NCBI RefSeq assembly: GCF_013410355.1
Contig: NZ_JACCFI010000001.1
Span: forward strand, 1,178,001 to 1,242,000
DNA: 64,000 nucleotides
Reading direction: 5' to 3'
Source of the DNA: Agromyces hippuratus
GTDB lineage: Bacteria; Actinomycetota; Actinomycetes; Actinomycetales; Microbacteriaceae
The notes beneath the pieces were generated by a model that saw nothing but the letters and a program-made list of their open reading frames with translations, searched no databases and was not told the origin of the DNA. Position numbers and translations under genes: made by a program. Positions 44,038 through 53,080 of the stretch are shown here, piece after piece. The stretch's first letter is position 1. Every line of letters begins with the position of its first letter.

Positions 44038-45069
44038 ATGCACCACACTCGCGAGCGGTACGCCGCAGGACGCGGCTACCTCGCCGCCTGCACGATGGGC
44101 CTGCCCGCCGACGTCACGCGCGACGCGGTGCGACGAGACCTCGAGTCGTGGTCGGCCGGCACGGCATGCGGCGTCGAGTACGGGAGGATCCACAACCGGG
44201 CACGCGGCCACGCCGCGACCCTGCTCGGCCGCGCGCCGAGCGAGATCGCCACCGGTTCCCAGGTCTCGGTCTTCGCCGGGTTCGTGGCGGCCTCGGCGCC
44301 GGCAGGTGCCGAGATCGTGTGCGTCGACGGAGACTTCTCGTCGGTGATCGGCCCGTTCCTGGCCCGGGGCGACCTGCGCGTGCGCCACGTGCCGCTGACC
44401 GAGCTCGCCGGCGCCGTGACCGACTCGACGTGGCTCGTGTCGTACTCGCTCGTGCAGTCGGCGACGGGCGAGGTCGCCGACGCGGCATCCATCACCTCGG
44501 CAGCGCGAGCCGCCGGGGCCCTCACGCTCGTCGACACGACCCAGGCCACCGGCTGGATGCCGACCGACGCGATCGATGCCGACGTCGTGATCTGCCACGC
44601 CTACAAGTGGCTGTCGGCACCCCGCGGCGCGGCGTTCGCCGCGTTCTCCACTCGGGCGGTCGACGAATTGACCCCGCACGCCGCCGGCTGGTACTCGGGC
44701 ACCGACCCGTGGGCATCGTGCTACGGCCCCGAACTGCACCTCGCCGCGGGCGCGCAGCGCTTCGACGTCTCCCCCGCCTGGCAGGCCTGGGCCGGCGCCG
44801 AGGCCGCCCTCGGACTGGCCGCCTCGCTCGACATGCGCGAAGTGCAGCGGCACGACGTCGGCCTCGCGAACACGTTCCGCGCCCGGCTCGACCTGGCCCC
44901 CTCCGACAGCGCGATCGTCGCGTGGCCCGACCACGACGGCAGTGCGCTGGCCGCGCTCGGCGCCGCCGGCATCACCGCCTCGGGGCGCGCCGGCCGGGCC
45001 CGCGTCGCGTTCCACGTGTGGAACGACGACGAGGACGTCGAGCTCGCGGCATCCGCTCTCGGGCGCTGA
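44038..45069 (+). CDS. Class V PLP-dependent aminotransferase family protein
   Basis: A 343-residue protein of the class V fold (kynureninase/cysteine desulfurase-like). The PLP Asp is in LVDTTQATGW (about 166) and the Schiff-base Lys is Lys190 in HAYKWLSAPRG. The Lys is followed by a Pro-Arg-Gly loop of the kynureninase-like group, so a lyase or transaminase on an amino acid is likely; the exact substrate cannot be told. No desulfurase-type active-site Cys loop is apparent. Divergent LysR regulator suggests a substrate-inducible single-gene unit. Confidence 0.82.
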   Translation: MHHTRERYAAGRGYLAACTMGLPADVTRDAVRRDLESWSAGTACGVEYGRIHNRARGHAATLLGRAPSEIATGSQVSVFAGFVAASAPAGAEIVCVDGDFSSVIGPFLARGDLRVRHVPLTELAGAVTDSTWLVSYSLVQSATGEVADAASITSAARAAGALTLVDTTQATGWMPTDAIDADVVICHAYKWLSAPRGAAFAAFSTRAVDELTPHAAGWYSGTDPWASCYGPELHLAAGAQRFDVSPAWQAWAGAEAALGLAASLDMREVQRHDVGLANTFRARLDLAPSDSAIVAWPDHDGSALAALGAAGITASGRAGRARVAFHVWNDDEDVELAASALGR

Positions 45070-45090
45070 ACGCGCGCCGGCCGAGGCTGA

Positions 45091-45864
45091 CTACGCGGCC
45101 GAGCGCACCGGGTTCGACAGCGTGCCGAGTCCGGTGATGTCGACCTCGACGGTGTCGCCGTCGACGATCGGCCCGACGCCGGCGGGCGTGCCCGTGAGGA
45201 TGACGTCACCGGGCAGCAGCGTGAACACGCTCGACGCGTAGGCGATGATCGATGCGACCGAGTGCACCATGTCGGAGAGGCGCCCCGACTGCTTGGTCTC
45301 GCCGTTCACGCGCGTCTCGATCGTGGCGGTCTCGAAGTCGACGTGCGTCTCCATCACGGGACCGAGCGGGCAGAAGGAGTCGAAGCCCTTTGCGCGGGCC
45401 CACTGGCCGTCGCGCTGCTGCAGGTCGCGAGCCGTGACGTCGTTGGCGATCGTGTAGCCGAAGATGTAGTCCTCCGCGTCGTCTTCGGACACGTTCCTCG
45501 CGATGCGCCCGATGACGACCGCGAGCTCGCCCTCGTGCTCGACTCGTTCGCTCTGCCTCGGCAGCACGATCGCATCGCCCGGGCCGACCACCGAGGTGTT
45601 CGGCTTCAGGAAGAGCAGCGGCTCAGCCGGTGCCTCGCCGCCCATCTCCTCGGCGTGATCGCGGTAGTTCTTGCCGACCGCGACGACCTTCGAGCGAGGG
45701 ATCACCGGTGCGAGCAGCTTCGCATCGGTCAACTTGACGCGCTCGCCCGTGGGCTCGTAGCCCGCGAACATGGGGTCGGCCTTCAGTACGACGAGTTCGT
45801 GCTCCTCTTCGTCGACGATGCCGAATGCGATGGTGTCGTCGTGGCTGAAACGCGCGATCTTCAT
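45091..45864 (-). CDS. Fumarylacetoacetate hydrolase family protein
   Basis: A 257-residue metal-dependent hydrolase. It has GKNYRDHAEEMGGEAP, FLKPNTSVVGPGD, HEGELAVVIGR and NDVTARDLQ, where Glu, Glu and Asp bind the divalent metal. Related proteins act on acylpyruvates or oxaloacetate. Actinobacteria keep this gene beside gltX and leuB. It has an N-terminal cap domain (about 1-50) followed by the FAH fold. Confidence 0.9.
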   Translation of the reverse strand: MKIARFSHDDTIAFGIVDEEEHELVVLKADPMFAGYEPTGERVKLTDAKLLAPVIPRSKVVAVGKNYRDHAEEMGGEAPAEPLLFLKPNTSVVGPGDAIVLPRQSERVEHEGELAVVIGRIARNVSEDDAEDYIFGYTIANDVTARDLQQRDGQWARAKGFDSFCPLGPVMETHVDFETATIETRVNGETKQSGRLSDMVHSVASIIAYASSVFTLLPGDVILTGTPAGVGPIVDGDTVEVDITGLGTLSNPVRSAA

Positions 45865-45873
45865 GGCTTCAGC

Positions 45874-46380
45874 CTACCCGCGGCCTCTGCGCACCGAGTC
45901 GGGGTGAACGGCGTTCGCAGGGACATCCGGAATGAGTCGCTTGCCGAGGCTCGTGACGTCGTCGACCTGGTAGCCGAGGCCGCGGTAGAACGCGATGACT
46001 CCGGCGTTCGTCGACCGGACCTGCAGGTTCAACTTCGGGCAGCCGCGTTCGGCGAGGAGCCGTTCGGCCTCCGCCATGAGCAGCGCCCCGAGGCGTTCGC
46101 CGCGCCGGTCGAGGTCGACCGCGAGGTAGTTGACCCAGCCCCGGTGGCCGTCGTAACCGACCATCGCCGTCGCCACCACCGTGCCGTTGAACTCCCCCAC
46201 GAGGAAGAGCTCGGGCTGCACGGCGAGCTTGCGCTCGATGTCGCGGTACGGGTCGTTCCACGGCACGACGAGTCCGGCCGAGTGCCACAGGGCGACGACC
46301 GGCTCGGTGTCGGCGACGTCGAACGGACGGATGCGCACGGCGGCGCCACGGGATTGGCCGCCGTCAGCGGCACCGGTCAT
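45874..46380 (-). CDS. GNAT-family N-acetyltransferase (YpeA-like)
   Basis: A 168-residue acetyltransferase. The acetyl-CoA-binding stretch is VDLDRRGERLGALLMAEAERLL, where RxxGxG is replaced by RRGERLG, then NLQVRSTNAGVIAFYRGLGYQVDD, the family C-terminal motif B. Its ATG overlaps the ilvE stop as ATGA. Substrate unknown. Confidence 0.87.
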   Translation of the reverse strand: MTGAADGGQSRGAAVRIRPFDVADTEPVVALWHSAGLVVPWNDPYRDIERKLAVQPELFLVGEFNGTVVATAMVGYDGHRGWVNYLAVDLDRRGERLGALLMAEAERLLAERGCPKLNLQVRSTNAGVIAFYRGLGYQVDDVTSLGKRLIPDVPANAVHPDSVRRGRG

Positions 46381-47492
46381 GCGTCGAGACGCGTGAGCCA
46401 TCCGTGACGGTCCTCGACACGGCCGTACTGGATGCCGGTGAGCTCCTGGCGCAGCGAGAGCGCGAGCTCGGATGCCTCGGCACCCGTGTGCACGATCTCG
46501 AAGTCGGTGCCGAGCAGGCGCCCGATGGGCACGACGACCGCGGCGGTGCCGCAGGCGAAGGCTCCGACGATCTCGCCGGACTCGGCGCCGCTGCGCCATT
46601 CGTCGAGCGAGATGGCACGCCGCTCGACGGTGTGACCGCGGTCGGTCGCGAGCTGCAGGATCGAGTCGCGTGTGATGCCCTCGAGGATCGACGGCGACTC
46701 GGGCGTGACGAGCGTGCCGTCGCGCTTCACGAGCACGATGTTCATGCCGCCGAGCTCTTCGAGGTTGCCGGCGTCGTCGAGGAACGCGACCTGCTGGCAT
46801 CCCTTCTCGTACGCCTCGGCCTGCGGAAGCAGGCTCGACGCGTAGTTGCCGCCGGTCTTGGCCGCACCGGTGCCGCCCTTGCCGGCGCGTGCGTAGTCGG
46901 TGGAGAGCCAGATGTTGACGGGCTCGACGCCGCCCGGGAAGTAGGCGCCCGCCGGGCTCGCGATCACGTAGTAGGCGACCTTCTTCGCGGGGCGCACCCC
47001 GAGGAACGCCTCCTTCGCGAACATGAACGGTCGCAGGTAGAGGCTCGTCTCGGGTGCGCTCGGCACCCAGTCGGCGTCGACGGCGACGAGCTGCTTGAGC
47101 GACTCGATGAAGATGTCGCTCGGCAGCTCGGGCAGCGCCATGCGACGGGCCGAGCGCTGCATGCGGGCGGCGTTCTCGAACGGCCGGAAGGTGTGGATCG
47201 AGCCGTCGGCGTGACGGTAGGCCTTCATGCCCTCGAAGATCTCCTGCGCGTAGTGCAGCACCGCGGCGGCGGGATCGAGCGAGATCGGGCCGTAGGGCGA
47301 GACGCGCGGGCGGTGCCAGCCGCCCTTCTCCGACCAGCAGATGTCGACCATGTGGTCGGTGAAGTGGTTGCCGAAGCCGGGGTCGGCGAGCACCGCCTCG
47401 CGTTCGGCGGGCGTCTTCGCCTCGCCGTTGCGGATGACCTGCCAGATGAGACCGGCTGCCGACGGGGCCTGGAGGGGGAGGTTGATCGTCAT
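46377..47492 (-). CDS. ilvE: Branched-chain amino acid aminotransferase
   Basis: A 371-residue class IV PLP enzyme that makes Leu, Ile and Val from their keto acids. The PLP Lys is in GAAKTGGNYASSL; YFPGG and LEELGGMNI are typical of the bacterial BCAT group. Length fits the long BCAT class. It lies 25 bases after leuB. The ATG at 47492 has AAGGA about ten bases upstream. Confidence 0.95.
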   Translation of the reverse strand: MTINLPLQAPSAAGLIWQVIRNGEAKTPAEREAVLADPGFGNHFTDHMVDICWSEKGGWHRPRVSPYGPISLDPAAAVLHYAQEIFEGMKAYRHADGSIHTFRPFENAARMQRSARRMALPELPSDIFIESLKQLVAVDADWVPSAPETSLYLRPFMFAKEAFLGVRPAKKVAYYVIASPAGAYFPGGVEPVNIWLSTDYARAGKGGTGAAKTGGNYASSLLPQAEAYEKGCQQVAFLDDAGNLEELGGMNIVLVKRDGTLVTPESPSILEGITRDSILQLATDRGHTVERRAISLDEWRSGAESGEIVGAFACGTAAVVVPIGRLLGTDFEIVHTGAEASELALSLRQELTGIQYGRVEDRHGWLTRLDA

Positions 47493-47517
47493 GATGTTCG
47501 TCCTTCGATGCGCTGGA

Positions 47518-48579
47518 TCAGTCGAGTGCGCCGATGCGTGCGGCGATGGCGTCGCCGACCTCTGAGGTCGAGCGGCGGGTGTCGCCGCGTTCGGCGATGT
47601 CGGCGACGACGGCCCGCTGCACCTTCTGCGCGGCCTCGGCCCGGCCGAGGTGGTCGAGCAGGAGGGCCACGGAGAGGATCGCGGCGGTCGGGTCGGCGAC
47701 GCCCTGGCCGGCGATGTCGGGTGCCGAGCCGTGCACCGGCTCGAACATGCTCGGGAACCGGCCGTCGGGGTTGATGTTGCCCGACGCCGCGAGGCCGATG
47801 CCGCCGCTGATGGCGCCGGCGAGGTCGGTGAGGATGTCGCCGAACAGGTTGTCGGTGACGATGACGTCGAAGCGCGCGGGGTCGGTGACCAGGAAGATCG
47901 TCGCCGCGTCGACGTGCAGGTAGTCGGCCGTGACGCCCGGGAACTCGGCCGCCACGGCGTCGACCGTGCGCTTCCACAGCGAGCCGGCGAAGACGAGCAC
48001 GTTGGTCTTGTGCACGAGCGTGAGCTTCTTGCGAGGGCGAGCGGATGCCGCGGCGAACGCGTAGCGCACGACGCGCTCGACACCGTAGGCGGTGTTGACC
48101 GAGACCTCGTTGGCGACCTCGGCCGGAGTGCCGACGCGGATCGCGCCGCCGTTGCCGACGTACGGGCCCTCGGTGCCCTCGCGCACGACGACGAAGTCGA
48201 CGTCGCCAGGGGCCGCGAGCGGACTCGCGACGCCGGGATAGAGCACCGACGGGCGGAGGTTCACGTAGTGGTCGAGCTCGAAGCGGAGCTTCAGCAGCAG
48301 GCCGCGCTCGATGTTCGCACCCGCCAGCCGCGGGTCGCCGGGCACGCCGCCGACCGCACCGAGCAGGATCGCGTCGTGGCCCGTGATCGCCGCGAGGTCG
48401 TCGTCGGTCAGCACGTCGCCGGTCGCGAGGTAGCGGGCGGCGCCAAGGGAGAACTCGGTCTGCTCGAACACGACCCCCGACCCCTCGGTTGCCGCAGCGA
48501 GCGCCTTCAGCGCCTGCCCGACGACTTCAGGGCCGATCCCGTCACCGGGAATGACCGCGAGCTTGACCGTGTCCACCAT
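47518..48579 (-). CDS. leuB: 3-isopropylmalate dehydrogenase
   Basis: A 353-residue NAD-dependent oxidative decarboxylase, following LeuCD in leucine synthesis. It has LAVIPGDGIGPEVV at the N-terminus, VREGTEGPYVG, the metal-binding Asp region (NLFGDILTDLAGAI) and EPVHGSAPDIAGQGVADPTA at the NAD site. AAGGAG lies upstream of the ATG at 48579. leuB and ilvE form one unit. Confidence 0.95.
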   Translation of the reverse strand: MVDTVKLAVIPGDGIGPEVVGQALKALAAATEGSGVVFEQTEFSLGAARYLATGDVLTDDDLAAITGHDAILLGAVGGVPGDPRLAGANIERGLLLKLRFELDHYVNLRPSVLYPGVASPLAAPGDVDFVVVREGTEGPYVGNGGAIRVGTPAEVANEVSVNTAYGVERVVRYAFAAASARPRKKLTLVHKTNVLVFAGSLWKRTVDAVAAEFPGVTADYLHVDAATIFLVTDPARFDVIVTDNLFGDILTDLAGAISGGIGLAASGNINPDGRFPSMFEPVHGSAPDIAGQGVADPTAAILSVALLLDHLGRAEAAQKVQRAVVADIAERGDTRRSTSEVGDAIAARIGALD

Positions 48580-48607
48580 GAATGCTCCTTCGTGCGCCAG
48601 CCCTTCC

Positions 48608-48635
48608 AGCGTACTGGCCGCGCGCGCGCGTGACA
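48608..48635 (-). promoter_or_regulatory. Candidate leuB-ilvE promoter
   Basis: On the minus strand TGTCAC (48635-48630), a 16-base spacer rich in alternating GC, and TACGCT (48613-48608), with the leuB start 29 bases on. Confidence 0.45.
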
Positions 48636-48648
48636 CCCGCGGCGTCAC

Positions 48649-50235
48649 TCACTCGTGGGCGGCGCCCGCGCCCTTCGGGTTGCGGAGGGCGAGCACGGCG
48701 ACGACGGCGGCGGCGACCATGAGCGCGACGCCGATGAGCGAGGTGATGACGACGCCCTCGTCGAAGGCCAGCGCAGCGGATGCCGCGAGCTGTTCGCCGA
48801 TCGCCGCGGGCAGTTGCTCGGAGACGGTGACGGCGCCGGCGAGGGTCTCGCTCGCCGTCGAGGCCTGGGCGGCGGTGAGTTCGGTGGGCAGCACGATCGC
48901 GGCACTGTAGTGGGCGGCGAGGATGGAGCCCAGCACCGCGGTGCCGAGCACGGCGCCGAGCTCGTACGCCGTCTCGGAGACCGCCGAGGCCGCGCCCGCC
49001 TTCTCGGGCGGTGCGCTCGAGAGGATGAGCTCGTTGGAGACGGTCTCGGCGGCGCCGATGCCGACGCCGAGCATCACGAACGCGATGACGACGGGGGCGA
49101 TCGACTCGGCGGTCGCGAACCACGCGATGACCGCGTAGCCACCGGCCGACAGCAGCAGGGCGATCGGCACGAGCACGCGCGGCCGCACCCGTCGGGCGAT
49201 CGGCACGACGGCGAGGCCGGCGATGATCATCGCGACGAGGCCGGGCAGCAGGGCGAGCCCGGCGGCGACGGGCGACAGCCCGGCGATGAGCTGCAGGTGC
49301 TGCGACACGAAGTAGAGGAAGCCGACGAGCGCGATGACGCTGAAGAGGTTCACGAGCACCGCGCCGCCGAACGAGCCCTGGCGGAACAGTCGCACGTCGA
49401 GCATCGGCGAACGGCTCTTCAGCTGACGGCGCACGAACCAGATGCCGCAGAACAGCCCGAAGACGATCGCCTGGATGCCGAAGCCCGAGATGCCGTCGGT
49501 GGCGAGCGACTTGATGCCGAACACGACGGGCACCATCGCGGCGAGCGAGAGCAGGGTGCTCGGGATGTCGATGCGGCCGGGCGCGGGGTCGCGGCTCTCG
49601 GGGATGAGGAGCGGCACGAGGATCAGCAGCGGCACGAGCACCGGCACCGCGAGCAGGAACACCGAGCCCCAGTGGAAGTGCTCGATCAGCACGCCGCCGA
49701 CGAGCGGCCCGAGGGCGCTGCCCGCGGCGAAGCCCGAGGCCCAGATCGCGATCGCGAGGCGGCGCTGCTCGCGCTCGACGAAGACGGTGCGCAGCAGCGA
49801 CAGGGTCGAGGGCATGAGCATGGCGCCGAAGAAGCCGAGTGCGGCGCGCGAGGCGATGAGCGCCTCTGCGGTCGGCGCGAACGCGGCGACGATCGAGAGC
49901 ACGGCGAAGCCGACCGAGCCGATGAGCAGCATGCGGCGGCGCCCGAAGCGGTCGCCCGCGCTGCCCATCGCGACGAGCAGTCCGGCGAGCACGAGCGGGT
50001 AGGCGTCGATGATCCAGAGCTGCTGGGCGGCCGTGGGCGCGAGATCGCGCGAGATCGCGGGCAGCGCGAAGCTGAGCACGGTGTTGTCGACCGAGACGAG
50101 CAGCACGGGCAGCATGAGCACCGCGAGCGCGAACCAGGCGCGTCGAGGCGCGCGGGCGGTCGGCGTGTCGGGCGCCGCCGCAGCGGTGGTCGTGGGCTCG
50201 TTCGCGTGCAGTTGGGTCTGGCTGGTGTCGGTCAT
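48649..50235 (-). CDS. MFS multidrug exporter of the 14-helix (EmrB/SmvA-like) group
   Basis: A 528-residue proton antiporter with about 14 hydrophobic segments. LLVSVDNTVLSFALPAI in helix 1, DAYPLVLAGLLV in helix 2 and GSAGDRFGRRRMLLIG in the loop are diagnostic of DHA2 transporters, the last carrying the motif A. It probably exports cationic drugs or biocides and is divergent from a TetR regulator with a shared palindromic operator. The start is the ATG at 50235. Confidence 0.9.
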   Translation of the reverse strand: MTDTSQTQLHANEPTTTAAAAPDTPTARAPRRAWFALAVLMLPVLLVSVDNTVLSFALPAISRDLAPTAAQQLWIIDAYPLVLAGLLVAMGSAGDRFGRRRMLLIGSVGFAVLSIVAAFAPTAEALIASRAALGFFGAMLMPSTLSLLRTVFVEREQRRLAIAIWASGFAAGSALGPLVGGVLIEHFHWGSVFLLAVPVLVPLLILVPLLIPESRDPAPGRIDIPSTLLSLAAMVPVVFGIKSLATDGISGFGIQAIVFGLFCGIWFVRRQLKSRSPMLDVRLFRQGSFGGAVLVNLFSVIALVGFLYFVSQHLQLIAGLSPVAAGLALLPGLVAMIIAGLAVVPIARRVRPRVLVPIALLLSAGGYAVIAWFATAESIAPVVIAFVMLGVGIGAAETVSNELILSSAPPEKAGAASAVSETAYELGAVLGTAVLGSILAAHYSAAIVLPTELTAAQASTASETLAGAVTVSEQLPAAIGEQLAASAALAFDEGVVITSLIGVALMVAAAVVAVLALRNPKGAGAAHE

Positions 50236-50258
50236 CTCAAGCTCGTTCGTCTCAGGCG

Positions 50259-50288
50259 GTTACTGTACCGTCCAGTTGGTATAGTAAC
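50259..50288. promoter_or_regulatory. TetR operator between the exporter and its regulator
   Basis: GTTACTGTACC (50259-50269) and GGTATAGTAAC (50278-50288) are 11-bp arms with one mismatch around an 8-base spacer. The right arm contains TATAGT (50280-50285), a good -10 for tetR; on the minus strand TACAGT lies in the other arm. Binding here should repress both genes. Confidence 0.7.
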
Positions 50289-50339
50289 AGACATGCCAGA
50301 AGCGTCGTCAACCCTCCCCCGATCGGCCACACTGGGATC

Positions 50340-50903
50340 ATGAGTCGCCCGCCCGCCGCCCGAGAAGCCGTGCTCGACGCCTTCGAGCGCATCATCATCG
50401 CCGATGGCGAGCGCACCGCGACGCTCGACGCCACCGCGCGCGCCGCCGGCGTCTCCAAGGGCGGCCTGCTCTACCACTTCGGTTCGCGGCACGCGCTCAT
50501 CGCGGGCCTCATCGAGCGCCTGCACCGTCTCGTGGACGACGACGTCGCCCGCATCCACTCGGCGCCCGACGGGCCGATCTCGTACTTCGTGCGCTCGTCG
50601 GTCGACCTCGAGTCCCCGCTCGACCACAGCTTCGTCGCCGCCGTGCGACTCGCCCAGGGCGGTGACCGCCAGGCGGCGGCCGCGATCGACGCCGTGCGCA
50701 CCCGCTGGCTCGAGGAGATCGGCCGCCACGTCGACGACCCGGCCCTCGCCCTCGCGATCACGCTCATCGGCGATGGGCTCTATTACCACTCGGCCCTGCG
50801 CGCCGAGGTCGACGCCTCCGCACTCGACACCGACGACATCGGCCCCGTGCAGATGGACGAGCTCGTCACCCTGCTCGAGCGCATCGCGCAGACCGGTCGC
50901 TAG
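50340..50903 (+). CDS. TetR-family repressor
   Basis: A 187-residue regulator. The helix-turn-helix is TLDATARAAGVSKGGLLYHFGSRHALI (about 28-54). The remainder is helical with RSSVDLESPLDHS and YYHSALR. It likely represses the divergent MFS exporter through the palindrome 50259-50288 and is released by an exporter substrate. Confidence 0.92.
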   Translation: MSRPPAAREAVLDAFERIIIADGERTATLDATARAAGVSKGGLLYHFGSRHALIAGLIERLHRLVDDDVARIHSAPDGPISYFVRSSVDLESPLDHSFVAAVRLAQGGDRQAAAAIDAVRTRWLEEIGRHVDDPALALAITLIGDGLYYHSALRAEVDASALDTDDIGPVQMDELVTLLERIAQTGR

Positions 50904-50907
50904 ACGA

Positions 50908-50954
50908 CGGATGCCCCGGCGCGACGCTGCGTGCAGCGCGCGCCGAGGCATCCG
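50908..50954. terminator. Bidirectional hairpin between tetR and serA
   Basis: CGGATGCC-C-CGGCGCG and CGCGCCG-A-GGCATCCG pair as two stacked segments around a loop of about 15 bases, in the 62-base gap between the convergent genes. No T-run is present. Confidence 0.6.
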
Positions 50955-50965
50955 ACGACCTGGGA

Positions 50966-52555
50966 CTACTCGGTGATGTCGACCTCGACGAAGAGGCTCG
51001 CGTCGATCGCCTCGCGCACGCGCTCGAGCACCTCGGCGGGCACCGGCGAGTCGACCGTGAGCACGCTGAGCGCCTGCCCGCCCGCCTCGCGGCGCGCGAT
51101 CTGCATGCCCGCGATGTTGATGCCGGCCTCGCCGAACTCGCGGCCGTAGACCGCGACGATGCCGGGGCGGTCGGCGTACTCCATGACGATGTGGGTCGTC
51201 GCGATCGGCACCTCGAGCTCGTAGCCGTTGACGCCGACGAGCTTCTCGATCTGCTTCGGACCGGTGAGCGTGCCCGAGACGGAGACCTGGGTGCCGTCGG
51301 CGAGCGCACCCGTGAGGCTGATGACGTTGCGGTACTCGGGCGACTCGGCGGAGGTGATCAGCCGCACGTCGATGCCGCGCTGCTCGGCGAGCAGCGGAGC
51401 GTTGACGTACGAGACCGTCTCGCTGACGACATTGGTGAAGACGCCCTTCAGGGCGGCGAGCTTCAGGGCGCTCACGTCGTAGTCGGCGAGCTCGCCGCGC
51501 ACCTCGACGTCGAGGCTCGTGAGCGGACCGCCCGCGATGCCGGCGAAGAGCTGGCCGAGCTTCTCGACGAGCGGGATGCCGGGACGCACGTACGGGTCGA
51601 TGACACCGCCGGCGACGTTGACCGCGTCGGGCACGAGCTCGCCGGCGAGGGCGAGCCGCACCGACTTGGCGACCGAGACGCCCGCCTTCTCTTGAGCCTC
51701 GTCGGTCGAGGCGCCGAGGTGCGGCGTCACGACGATGTTCGGCAGGCCGAGGAGCGGCGAGTCGCGCGGCGGCTCGGAGACGAACACGTCGACGGCCGCA
51801 CCGGCGATCGTGCGGGCCACGAGCGCGTCGTGCAGCGCGTCCTCATCGATGAGCCCGCCGCGCGCGACGTTCACGATGAACGCGGTCGGCTTCATGCGGG
51901 CGAACTGCTCGGTGCCGATCATGCCCGTGGTCTCGGGGGTCTTCGGCATGTGGATCGTGATGAAGTCGCTCTGCTCGAGCAGCTCGTCGAGGCTCACGGT
52001 CTGCACGCCGAGCTGCTGCGCGCGCGCCGCCGTGATGTAGGGGTCGTAGGCGATCACGTTGGTGCCGAACGCCTGCAGGCGGGCGGCGATGAGCGCGCCG
52101 ATGCGGCCGAGGCCGATGATGCCGATCGTCTTCTCGTAGAGCTCGACGCCGGTGTAGGCCGACCGCTTCCACTCCCCCTGTGCGAGTGCGGAGTGGGCTG
52201 CCGGGATGTGGCGCGCGAGGCTCAGGATGTGACCGACGGTCAGCTCGGCCGCCGAGATGATGTTCGACGTCGGCGCGTTCACGACCATGACGCCGGCCGC
52301 GGTGGCGGCCTTGATGTCGACGTTGTCGAGGCCGACGCCGGCACGGGCGACGACCTTCAGCTTCGGCGCGGCGGCGATCGCCTCGGCGTCGACCTTGGTG
52401 GCGGAGCGCACCAGGATCGCGTCGGCCTCGGCCAGCGCCGCGAGCAGCGCGGGCCGATCGGTGCCGTCGACGGACCTGACGTCGAAGTCGGGACCGAGGG
52501 CCTCGACGGTGGCGGGCGAGAGTTCTTCGGCGATCAGCACGACCGGCTTTGACAC
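50966..52555 (-). CDS. serA: D-3-phosphoglycerate dehydrogenase
   Basis: A 529-residue first enzyme of serine synthesis. The NAD-binding site is IGIIGLGRIGALIA; RGGLIDED and PHLGAST contain the active-site Arg/His. The long C-terminal extension has an intervening domain and an ACT domain (about 455-529) for serine feedback control, as in the mycobacterial type. The GTG at 52555 lies eight bases after AAGGA. A -10 TAGAGT is at 52647-52642, giving a leader of about 80 bases. Confidence 0.96.
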   Translation of the reverse strand: MSKPVVLIAEELSPATVEALGPDFDVRSVDGTDRPALLAALAEADAILVRSATKVDAEAIAAAPKLKVVARAGVGLDNVDIKAATAAGVMVVNAPTSNIISAAELTVGHILSLARHIPAAHSALAQGEWKRSAYTGVELYEKTIGIIGLGRIGALIAARLQAFGTNVIAYDPYITAARAQQLGVQTVSLDELLEQSDFITIHMPKTPETTGMIGTEQFARMKPTAFIVNVARGGLIDEDALHDALVARTIAGAAVDVFVSEPPRDSPLLGLPNIVVTPHLGASTDEAQEKAGVSVAKSVRLALAGELVPDAVNVAGGVIDPYVRPGIPLVEKLGQLFAGIAGGPLTSLDVEVRGELADYDVSALKLAALKGVFTNVVSETVSYVNAPLLAEQRGIDVRLITSAESPEYRNVISLTGALADGTQVSVSGTLTGPKQIEKLVGVNGYELEVPIATTHIVMEYADRPGIVAVYGREFGEAGINIAGMQIARREAGGQALSVLTVDSPVPAEVLERVREAIDASLFVEVDITE

Positions 52556-52689
52556 GAACGATTCCTTCGGGGTGATGCGCGCGCACGACACTGCGACTTG
52601 CGGTGGGATGCGCCACACGCCTTCGGGGCGCCTACCCGTTCACTCTACTGGAGCGTGCATTCCGCGCCCGTTGTATGACGCCGCGTGCA

Positions 52690-53079
52690 TCAGGAGAGGT
52701 CGAGGCCGCCGAGCCCGAAGAACGCCGAGACGTCGGCGGCGAGCACCTGCACGAGCGCGTAGCCCGCGAGGAGGAGCACGACCTGCGCCAGGGGTGCGCG
52801 CCGTCGGCCGAGCCAGAGCGCCGTGCCGAACACGAGGAGCGGCACCGCGATGCCGGTCACGAGCAGTGCCCACCCGCCGCCGGTGATGGCGACGCCGAGC
52901 TCGTTCGCGGTGAGGTTCAGTCCGACGAGGTTGCCCACGGCCTCCCAGACGTCGTAGGCGTAGAAGACGCCGAAGACGACGGCGATCGTGATCGCGAGCC
53001 AGAGGGGCGTCGCCTGGCGGGCGGGGGCCGGGTCGCTGTCGGCGGCGGTCGGGCCGGTGGGAACGGATGCCTCGGTCAT
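52690..53079 (-). CDS. Small membrane protein, function unknown
   Basis: A 129-residue protein with three or four hydrophobic segments (about 27-48, 68-90, 98-118). It has a soluble N-terminal tail rich in Ala/Pro/Thr and no motif I recognise. It is one base after its upstream neighbour and shares its composition, so the two are probably a co-transcribed pair. Confidence 0.7.
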   Translation of the reverse strand: MTEASVPTGPTAADSDPAPARQATPLWLAITIAVVFGVFYAYDVWEAVGNLVGLNLTANELGVAITGGGWALLVTGIAVPLLVFGTALWLGRRRAPLAQVVLLLAGYALVQVLAADVSAFFGLGGLDLS

Positions 53080-53080
53080 C

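Noticed and set aside
46377..48083. 568-codon frame extending ilvE upstream through leuB
   Set aside because: The extension is Ser/Arg-rich shadow of leuB in another frame; IlvE starts at 47492 with a ribosome site.
48649..50903. Exporter-TetR pair as part of a defence or biosynthetic cluster
   Set aside because: Neighbours are ordinary amino-acid genes (leuB, serA); the pair stands alone as a typical drug-efflux unit.
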